Of a stretch of 64,000 nucleotides of DNA, positions 8,812 through 18,244 are shown one piece after another. A program made the translations under genes and the position numbers. The stretch is from contig NZ_JAUSYZ010000002.1 in the NCBI RefSeq assembly GCF_030817195.1, forward strand, positions 186,001 through 250,000. Direction: 5' to 3'. The first letter of the stretch is position 1, and each line of letters starts with the position of its first letter. Under the pieces are notes generated by a model, which ran no database searches, had not been told where the DNA came from, and worked only from the letters and a program-made list of their open reading frames with translations. This stretch comes from Arthrobacter globiformis. GTDB taxonomy: Bacteria > Actinomycetota > Actinomycetes > Actinomycetales > Micrococcaceae.

Positions 8812-9033
8812 ATGTGGGGCAAGTCCGGAATCATCAGCCCGCCGGGAAACGGGTCGCGGCGGGTACCGATGGGACCTGTGGCCGCGGCTGCTGACGCTGG
8901 GAGCCCTGTTTGAGCGCAGGGCGCGAAGAAACGCGTCGTCATCGCGAAACGCAGTGCGGCTTGCCCGTGGAGCGTCGCCCAGGCCGGATTCACGGTTGCC
9001 TCCGGCGGACCCTTGGCTATCACAGGGCCCTGG

Positions 9034-9222
9034 TTATTCCGTGGCCCTGTGACTGGCCTGTTGCTGGTGCCGGGCCAGCTTTGCCTCGGCTTCCCGGCGG
9101 CGATTCCCGATGGCCGAGACCTGGGCGGCGGTGGGGTGGCGGTGCTCGCGTTCCCAGGCGTGATCGTTCACCCCGGTCCGCAGCAGCTTCTCGTCGCTAT
9201 GGAGGCCCTCTTCTTCATTCAT
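9034..9222 (-). CDS. Small charged hypothetical protein, 62 aa
   Basis: The ATG at 9222 lies behind AAAGGATTTTCAGCC; it gives MNEEEGLHSDEKLLRTG and a highly charged helical tail (GNRRREAEAKLARHQQQ). An alternative start 12 codons upstream lacks a ribosome site. No family recognised. It is downstream of, and on the same strand as, the zinc-ribbon-like gene at 9305. Confidence 0.5.
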   Translation of the reverse strand: MNEEEGLHSDEKLLRTGVNDHAWEREHRHPTAAQVSAIGNRRREAEAKLARHQQQASHRATE

Positions 9223-9304
9223 GGCTGAAAATCCTTTCGTGGCCGCCCGGGGCAGCACCCGGGGCGGATGGTGGTGTGGATGTAACGCTCCGCTGTCAGG
9301 GGAT

Positions 9305-9655
9305 TCATTCGGGCAGTTCCAACCGGAACCCGCACGCGCACGTCAGGACGCGGATCGGGAGGTAGACATCCAGCAGGTTCGGGCGTGCTTCCGCGGCCCA
9401 GGGTGCGGGGAGCCGACGGAGCTCCGAACCGGTCTTCTTCATGATTCGTCCGCAGTGCATGTAATGCCACCCGAAAATGAGCACGGTCGCTCTCCGGATC
9501 CCGTGGCCCAGGTCGGAGACGCGGGCGGGATGTTCGCTGAAAAGCTGGCACCGGGCGCAGGTGTAGGCCACGACAACGACGCCGGTCTGATGCTCCGGCG
9601 GATCGGTGACCGATCTGATGGTGAGGTCGCGGTCGGTGCCGCAGCGCTCACACAT
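9305..9655 (-). CDS. Zinc-ribbon-like Cys-rich protein
   Basis: A 116-aa protein starting MCERCGTDRDL. It has one CxxC at residues 2-5, a second in TCARCQLF, and a CAC pair near the C-terminus (LTCACGFRLELPE), suggesting one or two metal sites. The open frame runs further upstream but that part is low-complexity and Pro/Arg-rich, so I use the first Met. The start is not supported by a strong ribosome site and a GTG four codons earlier is possible. Function unknown. Confidence 0.5.
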   Translation of the reverse strand: MCERCGTDRDLTIRSVTDPPEHQTGVVVVAYTCARCQLFSEHPARVSDLGHGIRRATVLIFGWHYMHCGRIMKKTGSELRRLPAPWAAEARPNLLDVYLPIRVLTCACGFRLELPE

Positions 9656-10464
9656 GACCGGCAGCACACGGGCCCGGCCGGCATCCCCGGACCCTAACCC
9701 GGGAAATCCGAGTGACACGATCAGCCCGGGCACGGGCAGATCGACGGGGAAGGGCTTTGGGCCGGGACCGGCCCGAGCCGGCTGCCGGAGCCCGCGGCGG
9801 CGCCAAAGTGAAGGGGTTGATGGGCATGCGAGGTGGCCATGGCAGGCTCTTTCCTCAGGTGCAGGACGGGCCGCCACGAGGCAATAGCGGCATCGCTCCT
9901 GGTGTGCTGCACATCGTCAGGAGGGGCTCCCTGCTGAAAACTGCGGCAACACAGACGCGCAGGGTCCTGTGCCGAAAGTACCCCGCGCTCCCAAGCCCTG
10001 TACATAGGCGCTGAATATACAAGACCGCACCGCACACTAAGCGGAGACCAAAGGTCCCCTGCCTGCGCGGGGGAGAGCGGGAACCAGCACCGGCCGGTCA
10101 CCGCTGAAGCCGGCAGGCTGCAGGTCATGGAGGAGAGTTGGAGCGCGCCGGGACTCCGGAAGCGGGCAGATTCCGACCGACAAAAACAGGCCATGGACCA
10201 CCATGTCGGCGGACGGTGCGGCCAGCAGCGGCCGGTTCCGTGGCCAGTCGTGGGCACTTCTACTGCGCTCTGTTCCGAGGACCAGGTGCCGGTGGTGTCG
10301 TTTTCAGAAGTCGACTGCACAGGCGCCCGCGGAATTCCGGGGTAGTGCAGACGAGTATGGACATTGAAATGTCAGAAGTGCCCTGCACGGAATTGCATTC
10401 TGCTCAATAGTCCTCAGCACCAACAGTCATTTTTTCAGGAGTCGCCTGCGCCAACCAGCAGGAA
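9656..10464. other. Long intergenic stretch with a res-like site
   Basis: No coding region is supported although several overlapping frames are open, as expected at this GC content. The only structure seen is the res-like cluster at 10301-10388. Confidence 0.5.
10301..10388 (+). other. Tn3-type res-like site
   Basis: Three related subsites: TTTTCAGAAGTCGACTGCAC (10301-10320), an inverted middle copy ending GTGCAGACGAG (about 10345-10366), and ATGTCAGAAGTGCCCTGCAC (10369-10388). This TCAGAAG...CTGCAC pattern is that of resolution sites in Tn21-like Tn3-family transposons. A similar cluster is at 19100-19167. It lies beside a resolvase remnant. Confidence 0.6.
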
Positions 10465-10632
10465 CTACTTCCTTGGTGCCTCGGTCGAGCCTGTTGCCGG
10501 GATCCATCTGTAGAGGGTGGGCACGGAGACTCCCAGGGTGTCGGCGACCTCCCGGGGCGGTGTTCCCTGGTTGAGGAGCTTTCGGGCTGAGCGGATCTTG
10601 GCATCGGTCATGATGCGTTTGCGTGCCAGTCT
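10465..10632 (-). pseudogene. Serine recombinase remnant, C-terminal HTH only
   Basis: Codes for LARKRIMTDAKIRSARKLL followed by GTPPREVADTLGVSVPTLYRW. This is the helix-turn-helix at the C-terminus of resolvase/invertase-type serine recombinases. The catalytic N-terminal domain (YARVS and the catalytic Ser) is absent upstream, where the frame degenerates, so it is a truncated gene. It was probably left by a Tn3-type element, agreeing with the adjacent res-like site. Confidence 0.65.
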
Positions 10633-10697
10633 CGACATTGCAGATATGGCCAATGTGTTTAGGTCCAGGCGGAGTCTCCACGCCATGCCTATGCCTG

Positions 10698-11786
10698 TTA
10701 CCTTCGGCGCTGCCACTCGCCGCTGTACCCGGCGGGCCGGAACCCCAGCACCACGTTGATGGCCAGCATATGTCCGTTCTCCGCCGCGTTGAACGTGAGT
10801 ATCCGTTCAACCGAAGGACGTTCAGCCTCCAACCGCCGCAGATTCAGTATCTTGACCAGCATGCCGAGCCGGCTGCCGCGATGAGCCCTAGCAACCAATG
10901 TGTCGTCCTGCACCGCTAACCAAGGTTTTGAGGCGGAGTATTGCAGGACCGAGTAGGCGGCCAGCTCGCCACTCGGCTTGTGCCGTGCTACGGAGACCAG
11001 CGACTCCATGCCTGACTGCTTCCACTCGTCCTCGACGTGCCGGACGCGCTTGGCATCCCAAACCTGCGACTCGAAGTGGAGCTCCCCTGACGGGCTGTCG
11101 GTGCTCATCCGGGACATGAGAACTGCCATCTCGTCTACGTAGTCGTCGGGGCAGCGGTCTGTCCACGTGAGGAGGTCATAGCAGTTCCCGGCGATCGAGC
11201 ATGCCTTTTGTTCCAAGGCATCCAGCGTTCCATCCGGCACGGGAAGATCCAGGGCGCTGAATTGGGTGACCTGTTCCAGCGCGTAGCCGGCGGCCAGCGC
11301 GAACTTCACCGCACGGGAATCCGCGGGCACACCGCCCGTGCCGGTTCCCGGCTTCAGGATGCCGGGTCCATGGGGGTCAAAGCCTGCGGCATGTTCCGTG
11401 GAACTCTGCACTGTAGTGCGGCCGTGGCGGGCCGCGAATTCCTCGGCATGCCGCAGCAGCATCTGACCGATTCCCCTACCCGTGAACTCATTCAGAACGT
11501 CAACCCGGACCATCGCAACGTCGAGGTTCTCCGCCAAGGGCAGCCCGATGCTCGACCTTGCCACCATGCGCCCATTGACGCGGACGAAGTAGAACCGCGC
11601 CTGCTTGTAGTCGTCGTCCCTCCATGATTCAAGGCGTGCTTCGCGGGGAGCGGCCAAGTCCAGATTCCCCCACGTTTCCAGTATCAGTGCGTCGCTGAGT
11701 TCGCTGAATTCCAGGAAATCCGTAGCCTCCGGCGACTGGGTCGATGATGGCAGGATCAGAGGTTCTATACGGAAGGACGGCGCCAT
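10698..11786 (-). CDS. Tandem-GNAT N-acetyltransferase
   Basis: A 362-aa protein with two GNAT folds. The first has the acetyl-CoA loop GRGIGQML near residues 103-110; the second has RGSRLG and the following FNAAENGHMLAINVVLGF near the C-terminus. Paired GNAT domains occur in mycothiol synthase and related actinobacterial enzymes; the substrate here cannot be told. The ATG at 11786 has CTAAGGCTGATCAC upstream and opens MAPSFRIEPLILP; the frame continues 60 codons further without a ribosome site. It is a stand-alone gene inside the block between the two res-like sites. Confidence 0.85.
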   Translation of the reverse strand: MAPSFRIEPLILPSSTQSPEATDFLEFSELSDALILETWGNLDLAAPREARLESWRDDDYKQARFYFVRVNGRMVARSSIGLPLAENLDVAMVRVDVLNEFTGRGIGQMLLRHAEEFAARHGRTTVQSSTEHAAGFDPHGPGILKPGTGTGGVPADSRAVKFALAAGYALEQVTQFSALDLPVPDGTLDALEQKACSIAGNCYDLLTWTDRCPDDYVDEMAVLMSRMSTDSPSGELHFESQVWDAKRVRHVEDEWKQSGMESLVSVARHKPSGELAAYSVLQYSASKPWLAVQDDTLVARAHRGSRLGMLVKILNLRRLEAERPSVERILTFNAAENGHMLAINVVLGFRPAGYSGEWQRRR

Positions 11787-12390
11787 GTGATCAGCCTTAG
11801 CGAGATGAACACAATCCTCGACCGTAGCGATCAGTGGGGCTTCTTTGCTGTTGTTGTAAAACACCGTATTGCTCCTCAGGGAAGTGAATGGTTTGTCTGT
11901 CTTGCACTGCCAACCGAACACGTCGGGACGCGGCAGCCATTGCCCTTCCGGGAAGGCTGGCTTCACGCTTAGCAGCCGCCAGCAAGTCTCATCAAGGGAT
12001 TCTTTGCTGAGACTTTGCCCGTCCGGGTCCGGATCCCGGATCCCGGATCCCGGATCCGGGATGTGAATGTTCTGGCGGACTGGCGGTTTAGTCGCAACTC
12101 ACATTGGCGGTCCTGCGGCACCGGGCGTCGTGCATGCCCTGGGTTTCGAGTCGGGGCATGGACAGTCTGCTTCCTGCACATGACCTGTGCGTTCACCAAG
12201 CATCACCGCTCAACTGCTCCGCTGAGCATAGGGACTTCTTACGCCCGCACACTGCATGCCTGCAGCGCCAAGGTCCTGTCTCTGATCATTTGTAAAGTCC
12301 TAGGCAAGCAGAGAGGCCACCCCTGTTGTCGGAGTGCCCAGTGAGGAGTGGCGCGAGGGGGCGCCGAGTGTGGCGCCCCCTCATCTGACG
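11787..12390. other. Intergenic stretch with GGATCCC tandem repeat
   Basis: No gene supported. Around 12029-12062 the unit GGATCCC is repeated in tandem four times, itself palindromic. The next 45 bp (12064-12110) include TTAGTCGCAACTCACATTGGCGG, which loosely resembles the stretch at about 44173-44200, near a recombinase remnant. Confidence 0.5.
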
Positions 12391-12939
12391 CTATGGCCAG
12401 ATGCTGAAGTTTCTGCTTGTCACAGTTATCGGTCCCTGGGTGAGTCCGTTGGACGTCACCCAGAACTGGACCCGGTGAAAAACTTCTTCCGCGGTCCCAC
12501 CCTCGTCCCCTGTGGATGTCAGCAGAAGCGTGGGAGTCACCCACTTTATTCCAGGTGCCGAGAACTGCAGGGCTTTGCCATCCTGTGTGGGTGTGTACCA
12601 ATTCTTCAGTACATCGTTCGAATTGCCAGGATCGTCCTCCTGGATTATCTGCCGCATGTGTACTTGGACGCCGCCTCTGGTGCAACTGGCGCTTATGGGG
12701 TAGTAGATCCACTTCTTGGACGTCAACGGGTCGAGGCGATTGAAGTATGGCTTCCCGGCCGTGACTTTGCACGGACCCAGATTCCCCGATGTTGCGGCAT
12801 TGGCTGCTGGGGCGATCGCTAGCGGAAGTGCCGCCATGCCGAGGGAGAGAACCGCTGCTGCCATCGCCGCCCTCCGAGTGGCGCGCGTGCCTTTGGTGCC
12901 GTCGGTAGTGGAATGTGCGGTCCTTGTTGATTTAAACAA
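12391..12939 (-). CDS. Secreted protein of unknown function
   Basis: The best start is the TTG at 12939: CCAGGAGTCAAA precedes it, whereas the in-frame ATG further upstream has none. The 182-aa product begins FKSTRTAHSTTDG, has a twin-arginine-like basic stretch (RATRRAAMAAA), a hydrophobic core (VLSLGMAALPLAIAP) and an AxA cleavage site (AANA-AT). The mature part of about 130 residues has two Cys (PCKV, SASCTRGG) that could pair. No family recognised. It probably forms a unit with the small gene behind it. Confidence 0.65.
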   Translation of the reverse strand: MFKSTRTAHSTTDGTKGTRATRRAAMAAAVLSLGMAALPLAIAPAANAATSGNLGPCKVTAGKPYFNRLDPLTSKKWIYYPISASCTRGGVQVHMRQIIQEDDPGNSNDVLKNWYTPTQDGKALQFSAPGIKWVTPTLLLTSTGDEGGTAEEVFHRVQFWVTSNGLTQGPITVTSRNFSIWP

Positions 12940-13039
12940 TTTGACTCCTGGTTGGGAATTGATTTTCTGGTCATGCTGGGATGGGTTGCAGGTTGAGAAG
13001 CTGCCTAAACGCAACTGCTTCTCGGGGTTTCCTGCTTGG

Positions 13040-13072
13040 AAGCCTGAGCGGAACGTGGTTCCGTTCAGGCTT
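13040..13072 (-). terminator. Possible terminator or processing hairpin
   Basis: AAGCCTGA-CGGAAC, GTG loop, GTTCCG-TCAGGCTT forms a long stem just beyond the stop of the 13085 minus-strand gene. No clear U-tract follows, so termination is an inference. Confidence 0.4.
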
Positions 13073-13084
13073 GTTACGCCGGGG

Positions 13085-13504
13085 TTAGGCGGCGAACAGT
13101 TCGCTCTCTGGAGCCCGTTCGGTTTCTTGTTCTGCTGCTTGCAGTGGAGCGAGTAGTAGTGATTGCTGCTCTTCTGTCAGCAGCTCGGGAAATACCAGAG
13201 CGAGCTGCGCGAGATGCAGCGCGGCAACGATGTAGTAGGTTCCAGCTATCTGCCCCATGGTCGCCAGGACCACGCACCGGACTTCGTGGACGCTTATCGT
13301 GCAGGCGTGTTCGGCTAGGGCTATCCGGGCTTCCACGTGAGCAAGGTGTTGTTGCACTTCTTGATCCTTTTCAGCAACGGCGCGTAGCTGTGGTGCTGAC
13401 CATTTGCGTCCGACAACACGGTCATGACACGAAGCGGACTGGGGGGTGCCTTGGCCTTTGATGTCTATGGCTTTTGCTTGGAAGTCGTGCAGTGTTGCCG
13501 TCAT
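13085..13504 (-). CDS. Hypothetical protein, 139 aa
   Basis: Starts at the ATG at 13504 behind AAGGACACCACA, giving MTATLHDFQAKAIDIKG. The middle holds a helical, slightly hydrophobic part (IAGTYYIVAALHLAQLALVF) and the C-terminus is Glu-rich. It may be membrane-associated; no family is recognised. It is divergent from the LuxR-type regulator at 13640, with 135 bp between them that should carry both promoters. Confidence 0.6.
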   Translation of the reverse strand: MTATLHDFQAKAIDIKGQGTPQSASCHDRVVGRKWSAPQLRAVAEKDQEVQQHLAHVEARIALAEHACTISVHEVRCVVLATMGQIAGTYYIVAALHLAQLALVFPELLTEEQQSLLLAPLQAAEQETERAPESELFAA

Positions 13505-13639
13505 TGTGGTGTCCTTGTGCGAGCGGAAGTTGCTAACTCCATTCGACCTTTCCGGGGAAGGTTCAACATCCGTGCTTGCCACTGAAAAACATTCCGTGGA
13601 GCCCTGTGCGGATCAAATACGTCATGCGATTCTTAGGAC

Positions 13640-15877
13640 GTGCAGCGTGGATTGGAGATCCGGCGCCGTTCGCTGCGTGACGCTGGTGTGTCGAAGCGCG
13701 AGGTGGATGTTTTCTGGCTCGTGGGGGAGCGTCTGCGTAACAGGGAGATCGCCGAACGTCTGCATCTTTCAGAGCGCACCGTTGAAAGTCATGTGTCGTC
13801 CCTATTGCGCAAGCTCGGTCTGGCTGATCGGTCATCGTTGATCGACGCGGCACAACAAATGCGGGTATCCTCGGCGGCCCTTCCCTTGCCGATGCCGTTG
13901 TCCTCTTTTGTTGGCAGGAGTGAAGAAGTCTCAGAGCTGCTCGATCTGGTCCGCCGGGAGCGACTTGTAACGGTGATTGGGCCAGCAGGAGTCGGGAAGA
14001 CACGATTGGCCCTGCAAGTGGCCGCCTCATCTGCCGGCGTACCAGCAATTCTGGTTGATCTGGCAACTGTTACCCCTGGAGGGAACGTGGAGCGCGTCTT
14101 TGCTGACGCCTTAGGCATGACCGCCCAGGGGGGACCGTTGCGGCCCCAGCTTCTGGAAGCGATTTCTGCAGGAGAATATTGGTTCCTGGTGGATAACTGT
14201 GAGCATGTCGCGGCAAATGCGACCTCGCTCCTGACGGCTCTGCTGACCCGCACCACGACTTTGCGCATTCTGGCCACGAGCCGCGGACCCCTGCACATCC
14301 CGGGGGAAGTGGTCTATGAGCTCATGCCGCTTGCTCTTCCAAGTCCTGTCGGTGACCACGAGGAACTTCTCAGCTCCCCTTGCGGCCGGCTGTTCGTTGA
14401 CCGAGCGGGCTCGTCGGCACCCAAGTTCCGACTTACGACTGAGAATTCCAAAGACGTCGTACAACTGTGCGTCCGGCTGGAAGGGTTGCCGCTGGCCATT
14501 GAACTGGCCGCCTCAAGAATCCGCGCATTTTCGCCTCGTGAGATTCTTGATCATTTGAACGACCAGCTGGCTGCACTAAGGCAGGTCGACCAAGACACTC
14601 CTGCCCGCTACAGAACTCTGCGTGAAGCACTGCAATGGAGCTACGAGCTGCTCGATCAGAAGGAGCGAATCCTTTTCGAACGTTGCTCGATATTCCGAGC
14701 GGTCTTTGGCTATGGCACAGTGCTCGACACCCTCTGCTACCCGCCATTCCAGCCTTCAGAGGTAGCTGTCCTATTTCCTGGTTTGGTGGACAAATCCTTG
14801 ATTTCCGCCAGCCGTGATGGCGAATATACGGAGTACCGCATGCTGGATAGCGTGCGGCAGTTCGCGTTCTCGCTCCTGGTGCAGCGCGGGGAAAGTGACT
14901 TTCTGCAAGGACATTACGCCCGTCATCTCTTTCACCGCGCTGCCTCTTTGCTGCAAGACCTGCAGGGCGGAGACCAGATATTCGCGCTCAAGTGGTTCAA
15001 CCAGAACTGGATCGACGTGCGCTCCTGCATGGAGTGGAGCTTGGAACATGAACACCACGAGTTGGCATGGGAATTTCTGGCGGGAGTGGGAACAGGTTGG
15101 GAAATTCTTGGCGCAAAAGGCGAACTGTTCGATTGGCTGGATGTTCTACTGAAGTCCGGGGTTCCTGATGGAACGCTCGGGGTAAAGGCTGAAATCACAG
15201 CAGCAGTCCTGTTGGACTACCAGGACACGGCCCAGGCTCTGGTGCATGCGCAAAGAGCCCGCAAAGCCGCCACTGAACTGGGCGACGAAGGCAGCACTGC
15301 ACTGGCCGAATGGTCACTGGGATGGGTCACGAAGTATGAAGACCAGGCCTCGGCCACGAAACACCTGCGCATAGCTGATCAACTATTCCTTCAACTGGGC
15401 GACGAATGGCACCATGCCCTGGTCCTTGAAACTTTGGGATGCGCGGAAAACGACACCGAGAGTGCTGTCGAGTTGCTGATGCAGGGCGCGCAGCTTTTCG
15501 GCGATCTTCACGATTATGTGAAACGAGCAAACTGCCTCTGGCGAATGGCAAACCGTGCGATCCGCGACGGCACGCGAGCGAACGATGCCCGTCAATGGTT
15601 GGACGAAGCCGAGCGCCTGGCCTACCGCACGGGAAACCGCCACGAGCAGCTCCACGCTGAACTATTTCGCATCAGGCTGGACCAATATCACACCCTGGAT
15701 TCCGAGCATGGTCCTCGCCTTGATCAGTTACTCAACGACTTCAGAATCCTGGGCGATCAGCGCTGCATGTGCCGGTGCCTCCTCAGCCTCGGCTATGAGT
15801 CGATACACTCAGGCAACTTCCGATCCGCAGACCGGCAGCTCGCTGATTCTGTCAGACTCGCCGCGCGGCAATTCTAA
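13640..15877 (+). CDS. LuxR-type regulator with NB-ARC-like ATPase, frameshifted near its C-terminus
   Basis: The 745-aa open frame starts at a GTG (TTAGGAC upstream is a weak site). Residues 10-75 form a LuxR/FixJ helix-turn-helix (SKREVDVFWLVGE, NREIAERLHLSERTVESHVS). A STAND/AAA-type ATPase follows with Walker A GPAGVGKT at 114-121 and ILATSRGP as the sensor motif, then helical repeats. Members of this family normally end with an extra segment seen here in the next frame: after the stop, LAATLLGAARTVSEKLEG... continues to 16100. Removing one base in the CCGCGCGGC run at 15861-15869 joins them as VRLARGNSKLAATLL. The unusual order, HTH first, is kept. Ligand and targets are unknown. Confidence 0.8.
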   Translation: MQRGLEIRRRSLRDAGVSKREVDVFWLVGERLRNREIAERLHLSERTVESHVSSLLRKLGLADRSSLIDAAQQMRVSSAALPLPMPLSSFVGRSEEVSELLDLVRRERLVTVIGPAGVGKTRLALQVAASSAGVPAILVDLATVTPGGNVERVFADALGMTAQGGPLRPQLLEAISAGEYWFLVDNCEHVAANATSLLTALLTRTTTLRILATSRGPLHIPGEVVYELMPLALPSPVGDHEELLSSPCGRLFVDRAGSSAPKFRLTTENSKDVVQLCVRLEGLPLAIELAASRIRAFSPREILDHLNDQLAALRQVDQDTPARYRTLREALQWSYELLDQKERILFERCSIFRAVFGYGTVLDTLCYPPFQPSEVAVLFPGLVDKSLISASRDGEYTEYRMLDSVRQFAFSLLVQRGESDFLQGHYARHLFHRAASLLQDLQGGDQIFALKWFNQNWIDVRSCMEWSLEHEHHELAWEFLAGVGTGWEILGAKGELFDWLDVLLKSGVPDGTLGVKAEITAAVLLDYQDTAQALVHAQRARKAATELGDEGSTALAEWSLGWVTKYEDQASATKHLRIADQLFLQLGDEWHHALVLETLGCAENDTESAVELLMQGAQLFGDLHDYVKRANCLWRMANRAIRDGTRANDARQWLDEAERLAYRTGNRHEQLHAELFRIRLDQYHTLDSEHGPRLDQLLNDFRILGDQRCMCRCLLSLGYESIHSGNFRSADRQLADSVRLAARQF

Positions 15878-16100
15878 ACTCGCTGCAACCCTCCTAGGAG
15901 CGGCACGAACAGTAAGCGAAAAGCTGGAGGGAACAATCGTGGATGTCCCTCCAACTGACCCAGCCCTAAGCGACGTCCTTCGCACCAGCCTGGGAGGCGA
16001 AGCGTACGCCGAGGCCGTAGCGGTAGGGCGACGAACACCTATCGAGGAACTCCTCGCGTACAGGACCCCGGGCCTCCCGTTGCGACCTAGGAACTACTGA
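15870..16100 (+). pseudogene. Displaced C-terminal end of the LuxR-type regulator
   Basis: The frame after the stop at 15877 codes SKLAATLLGAARTVSEKLEG, then LRTSLGGEAYAEAVAVGRRT and PIEELLAY. This ALGEEAFAAAWAEG-like ending is standard for LuxR-family ATPase regulators. It is displaced by one base from the main frame, so the gene is either truly broken or carries a sequence error. Confidence 0.7.
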
Positions 16101-16176
16101 TTCAGATGATTTCGTCGGTGAGCGGGTCTCTACATTTAAGGGTGCAGAAGATGAAGGTATGTGATGGAGTTGCTCC

Positions 16177-17973
16177 ATGACCTCGCGCATCGAGGACTAC
16201 GGATTCATCTCTGACCTTCACACCGGCGCCCTGATATCGCGCCGCGGCAGCATCGACTGGCTCTGCTTCCCCCGCTTTGACTCTGATTCCGTGTTCGGCG
16301 CCCTCTTGGGCACCAAAGATCATGGCCGCTGGCTCTTAGCACCCACGGACGAACATGCCTCCCTCCCAGCTCCCGCCACTGTGAACAGGACGTACCGAGA
16401 CTCGACTTTCATTTTGGAGTCTCACTGGAGAACCGACGAAGGCGACGTTCTAGTGACCGATTTTATGCCGATCGGACACGCGGGCAGCTCCATCGTCCGC
16501 AGAATCGAAGGGCTTACAGGGACTGTTCGGATGCATCAAGAGCTCGAACTCAGATTCGGATACGGAAAAATCGTTCCCTGGGTTCGGCGAATACGTGACG
16601 ATCATGGCGAGGCGCTACTGGCTATAGCAGGTCCCGATGCCGTACTCCTGAGAGGACCGGCTCTCCCTACAGCAGACTTCAACCGTTCCCATGTCGGCGA
16701 GTTCATCGTCGAGGCCGGTCAGGTCATGGATCTGCACCTATGCGGTTATCCCTCTCACGAAGGTGCTCCTGCTCCCATCGACATCAGTACGGCGTTGGAA
16801 GAAACGAGCGCCTACTGGAAAGGCTGGGCCAGTCATTACGTTAGCCACGGGCCCTACGGCGAGATCGTGAAGCGTTCACTTTTGGTACTGCGGGCACTTA
16901 CTTACGAAAAGACAGGCGGAATCGTGGCGGCCCCCACCACATCACTTCCGGAACAATGCGGGGGCAAACGTAACTGGGACTACCGCTTCTGCTGGCTCCG
17001 TGACGCCGCCCTCACGCTCGAAGCGATGATGACCCATGGCTTCCGACGGGAAGCCCTGGTCTGGCGCAATTGGCTCCTCCGGTCAATCGCGGGTGACCCG
17101 CAGGACCTGCAAATCATGTATGGCGTAGCCGGGGAGCGGGAGCTGAGAGAGCGAGTGCTGACGCATCTGCCAGGATACGAAGGATCCTCGCCTGTTCGGG
17201 TCGGCAACGGCGCATACAAGCAGTACCAAGGCGACGTTGCAGGTGAAGTCATGCTGGCCTTGGAGAGGCTGCGCAACGATGGCGTGCACGAAGACCATTT
17301 CTCTTGGCCGCTTCAGCGCAGTTTGCTGCATTTCGTGGAGATGAGCATCACCCGCAAGGACCACGGCATCTGGGAAATGCGAGGCGAGAAGATGCACTTC
17401 ACACACTCTCGCGTCATGATGTGGGCCGCTCTGGGTTGCGGAATTCGGGCGGTCGAAGAAAATGGGCTTGAAGGTCCGGCGGAGCGATGGAAGAAACTGA
17501 GGGACGTGCTCCGGGCGGAGATCATGGAACTTGGCTTCAACCGAGAAATATATTCCTTCACTCAGACCTACGGCGGCACTGAAGTCGATGCGTCGCTGCT
17601 GATCCTCCCGCAAGTTGGCTTTCTCCGCTACTCCGACGACAAAATGCTCGGAACCGTTGCCCGCCTAGAGAAGGACCTCCTCAACAACGGTCTCCTTCTG
17701 CGCTACCGGACCGAGACTTGCTCAGACGGACTTGATCCCGGGGAACATCCGTTTCTTGCGTGTTCGTTCTGGCTCGTGGAACAGTACGCCCGGACCGGCA
17801 GAGACATGGAAGCCCGGAGCCTCATGGACCGGCTGGTCAGTTACGGAAACGATCTCGGTTTGCTAAGCGAGGAGTACGACACGGACAATCAGCGGATGCT
17901 GGGCAACTACCCCCAGGCGTTTACACACTTAGCACTCATCAGAGCAGCCGACGCCCTCAACGTAGGAAATTAG
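16177..17973 (+). CDS. Glycoside hydrolase family 15 protein (glucoamylase/trehalase type)
   Basis: A 598-aa cytoplasmic enzyme without signal peptide. The N-terminus IEDYGFISDLHTGALISRRG and SIDWLCFPRFDS are the entry motif of bacterial GH15 proteins; the (alpha/alpha)6 barrel has NWDYRFCWLRDAALTLEAM, the first acid region GEVMLALERL and the second SEEYDTDNQRMLGNYPQAF. Members hydrolyse alpha-glucosidic bonds; many actinobacterial ones are trehalases or glucoamylase-like. The exact substrate is not clear. The start ATG lies 76 bp after the end of the regulator's displaced tail, with no strong ribosome site (GATGGAGTTGCTCC). Confidence 0.9.
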   Translation: MTSRIEDYGFISDLHTGALISRRGSIDWLCFPRFDSDSVFGALLGTKDHGRWLLAPTDEHASLPAPATVNRTYRDSTFILESHWRTDEGDVLVTDFMPIGHAGSSIVRRIEGLTGTVRMHQELELRFGYGKIVPWVRRIRDDHGEALLAIAGPDAVLLRGPALPTADFNRSHVGEFIVEAGQVMDLHLCGYPSHEGAPAPIDISTALEETSAYWKGWASHYVSHGPYGEIVKRSLLVLRALTYEKTGGIVAAPTTSLPEQCGGKRNWDYRFCWLRDAALTLEAMMTHGFRREALVWRNWLLRSIAGDPQDLQIMYGVAGERELRERVLTHLPGYEGSSPVRVGNGAYKQYQGDVAGEVMLALERLRNDGVHEDHFSWPLQRSLLHFVEMSITRKDHGIWEMRGEKMHFTHSRVMMWAALGCGIRAVEENGLEGPAERWKKLRDVLRAEIMELGFNREIYSFTQTYGGTEVDASLLILPQVGFLRYSDDKMLGTVARLEKDLLNNGLLLRYRTETCSDGLDPGEHPFLACSFWLVEQYARTGRDMEARSLMDRLVSYGNDLGLLSEEYDTDNQRMLGNYPQAFTHLALIRAADALNVGN

Positions 17974-18244
17974 ATTCAGTCCCAGATCGGTTCTGGTGGT
18001 CGTCTCTTACCGGGAAAAAATCCCGGCCGCCGAGTGGCTTCGAAGTTCAACAAGAAACTTCCGTCCCGCTGCATCCTCGACTGACCAGGCGTGCTTGAGG
18101 GGTCTGGCGCACGTCGTTTACACACACGCGTCGTTTACAAACTACGGTCCGGAGACCACAATTAGTCGGATCATGGCCCCGCCGGGTGGCTGTGCGCGGA
18201 GTGGCGACCGCGGGGTTGCCCGCAGCCGATCCCAAGGAGCGTTC

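Noticed and set aside
12029..12062. GGATCCC repeats as a CRISPR or iteron array
   Set aside because: The units are contiguous with no spacers and only four copies; simple tandem slippage explains it.
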